NCBI GenBank assembly: GCA_946476985.1
Contig: CAMKWS010000006.1
Location: forward strand, 1-64,000
From: an uncultured Acetobacteraceae bacterium
Lineage (GTDB): Bacteria > Pseudomonadota > Alphaproteobacteria > Acetobacterales > Acetobacteraceae
Direction of reading: 5' to 3'
Length of the DNA: 64,000 nt
The notes beneath the pieces are model-generated. The model was not told the DNA's origin. It ran no database searches and saw nothing but the letters and a program-made list of their open reading frames with translations. Position 1 is the stretch's first letter. Every line of letters begins with the position of its first letter. This document shows positions 63,980 to 64,000 of the stretch, one piece after another. The translations under genes and the position numbers were made by a program.

Positions 63980-64000
63980 TTGAAACTTCGTGAAAAATTA
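63980..64000 (+). CDS. possible truncated gene start at window edge
   Basis: A TTG at 63980-63982 is preceded by GGGAG nine bases upstream and followed by codons for KLREKL up to the edge. Too short to identify; it could be the beginning of a + strand gene. Confidence 0.25.

Overview
The window looks like chromosomal DNA of an acetic acid bacterium (Acetobacteraceae, Alphaproteobacteria) of moderate G+C content. This is inferred from protein content: split ATP synthase operons with b and b' subunits, a gluconate 2-dehydrogenase-type small subunit beside a GMC oxidoreductase, a glutamine-hydrolysing NAD synthase, COQ9/TetR-like and DUF2155 proteins, and the block rho-mnmE-mnmG-rsmG-parA-parB typical of alphaproteobacterial origin regions. 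Most of the window is densely packed housekeeping genes. I see no insertion sequence, prophage or CRISPR array.

Layout. 0-2.3 kb: sugar epimerase, DUF192 protein, metallo-beta-lactamase-fold hydrolase. 2.7-10.1 kb: CHAP-domain protein, then rlmH-rsfS-nadD, ychF, pth-rplY and pgeF-lgt-hldD. 10.2-12.3 kb: ubiK, proC, a TetR-like regulator and tRNA-Gln. 12.4-17.7 kb: an RTX-like protein, nadE, dsbB-like, DUF2155 and mlaD. 17.9-24.8 kb: a TSCPD protein resembling the C-terminal half of class II ribonucleotide reductase, the F0 ATP synthase operon, a GT2/ArnT-like glycosyltransferase pair and tRNA-Ala. 24.9-35.3 kb: yggT, an outer membrane protein, tldD, glnA, a ROK kinase, gcvT, panB, speE and speD. 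35.5-42.1 kb: ilvC, ilvB without a small-subunit gene, miaA, serB, dciA and mutY. 42.3-48.0 kb: katA, a CorA/ZntB transporter, ahcY and odhB. 48.2-50.8 kb: gluconate dehydrogenase small subunit and GMC oxidoreductase flanking a 500-bp non-coding region. 51.1-58.7 kb: rho, ogt, mnmE, mnmG, rsmG, parA, parB and tRNA-Lys. 58.8-64 kb: DUF3147, a tandem P-loop kinase, an unknown protein, a polysaccharide flippase and a histidine phosphatase.

The most notable feature is a probable chromosome replication origin at about 48.8-49.27 kb. The intergenic region holds several near-consensus DnaA boxes, an AT-rich stretch and ten GTAC tetranucleotides in 208 bp. G/C balance on the + strand changes from C-rich to G-rich around it, and it lies beside the rho-mnmE-mnmG-rsmG-parAB block. 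Four 16-bp ParB-binding parS-like sites of two sequence types occur in the window: a pair about 7 kb left of the candidate origin, one about 7 kb right inside rsmG, and one about 39 kb left inside hldD.

Other items worth a second look: the TSCPD protein that seems to be an RNR remnant without its catalytic loop; an E2 subunit of 2-oxoglutarate dehydrogenase with no recognisable E3-binding domain; the missing acetolactate synthase small subunit; an internally duplicated thymidylate kinase-like protein beside a flippase; and four consecutive hairpins after glnA.
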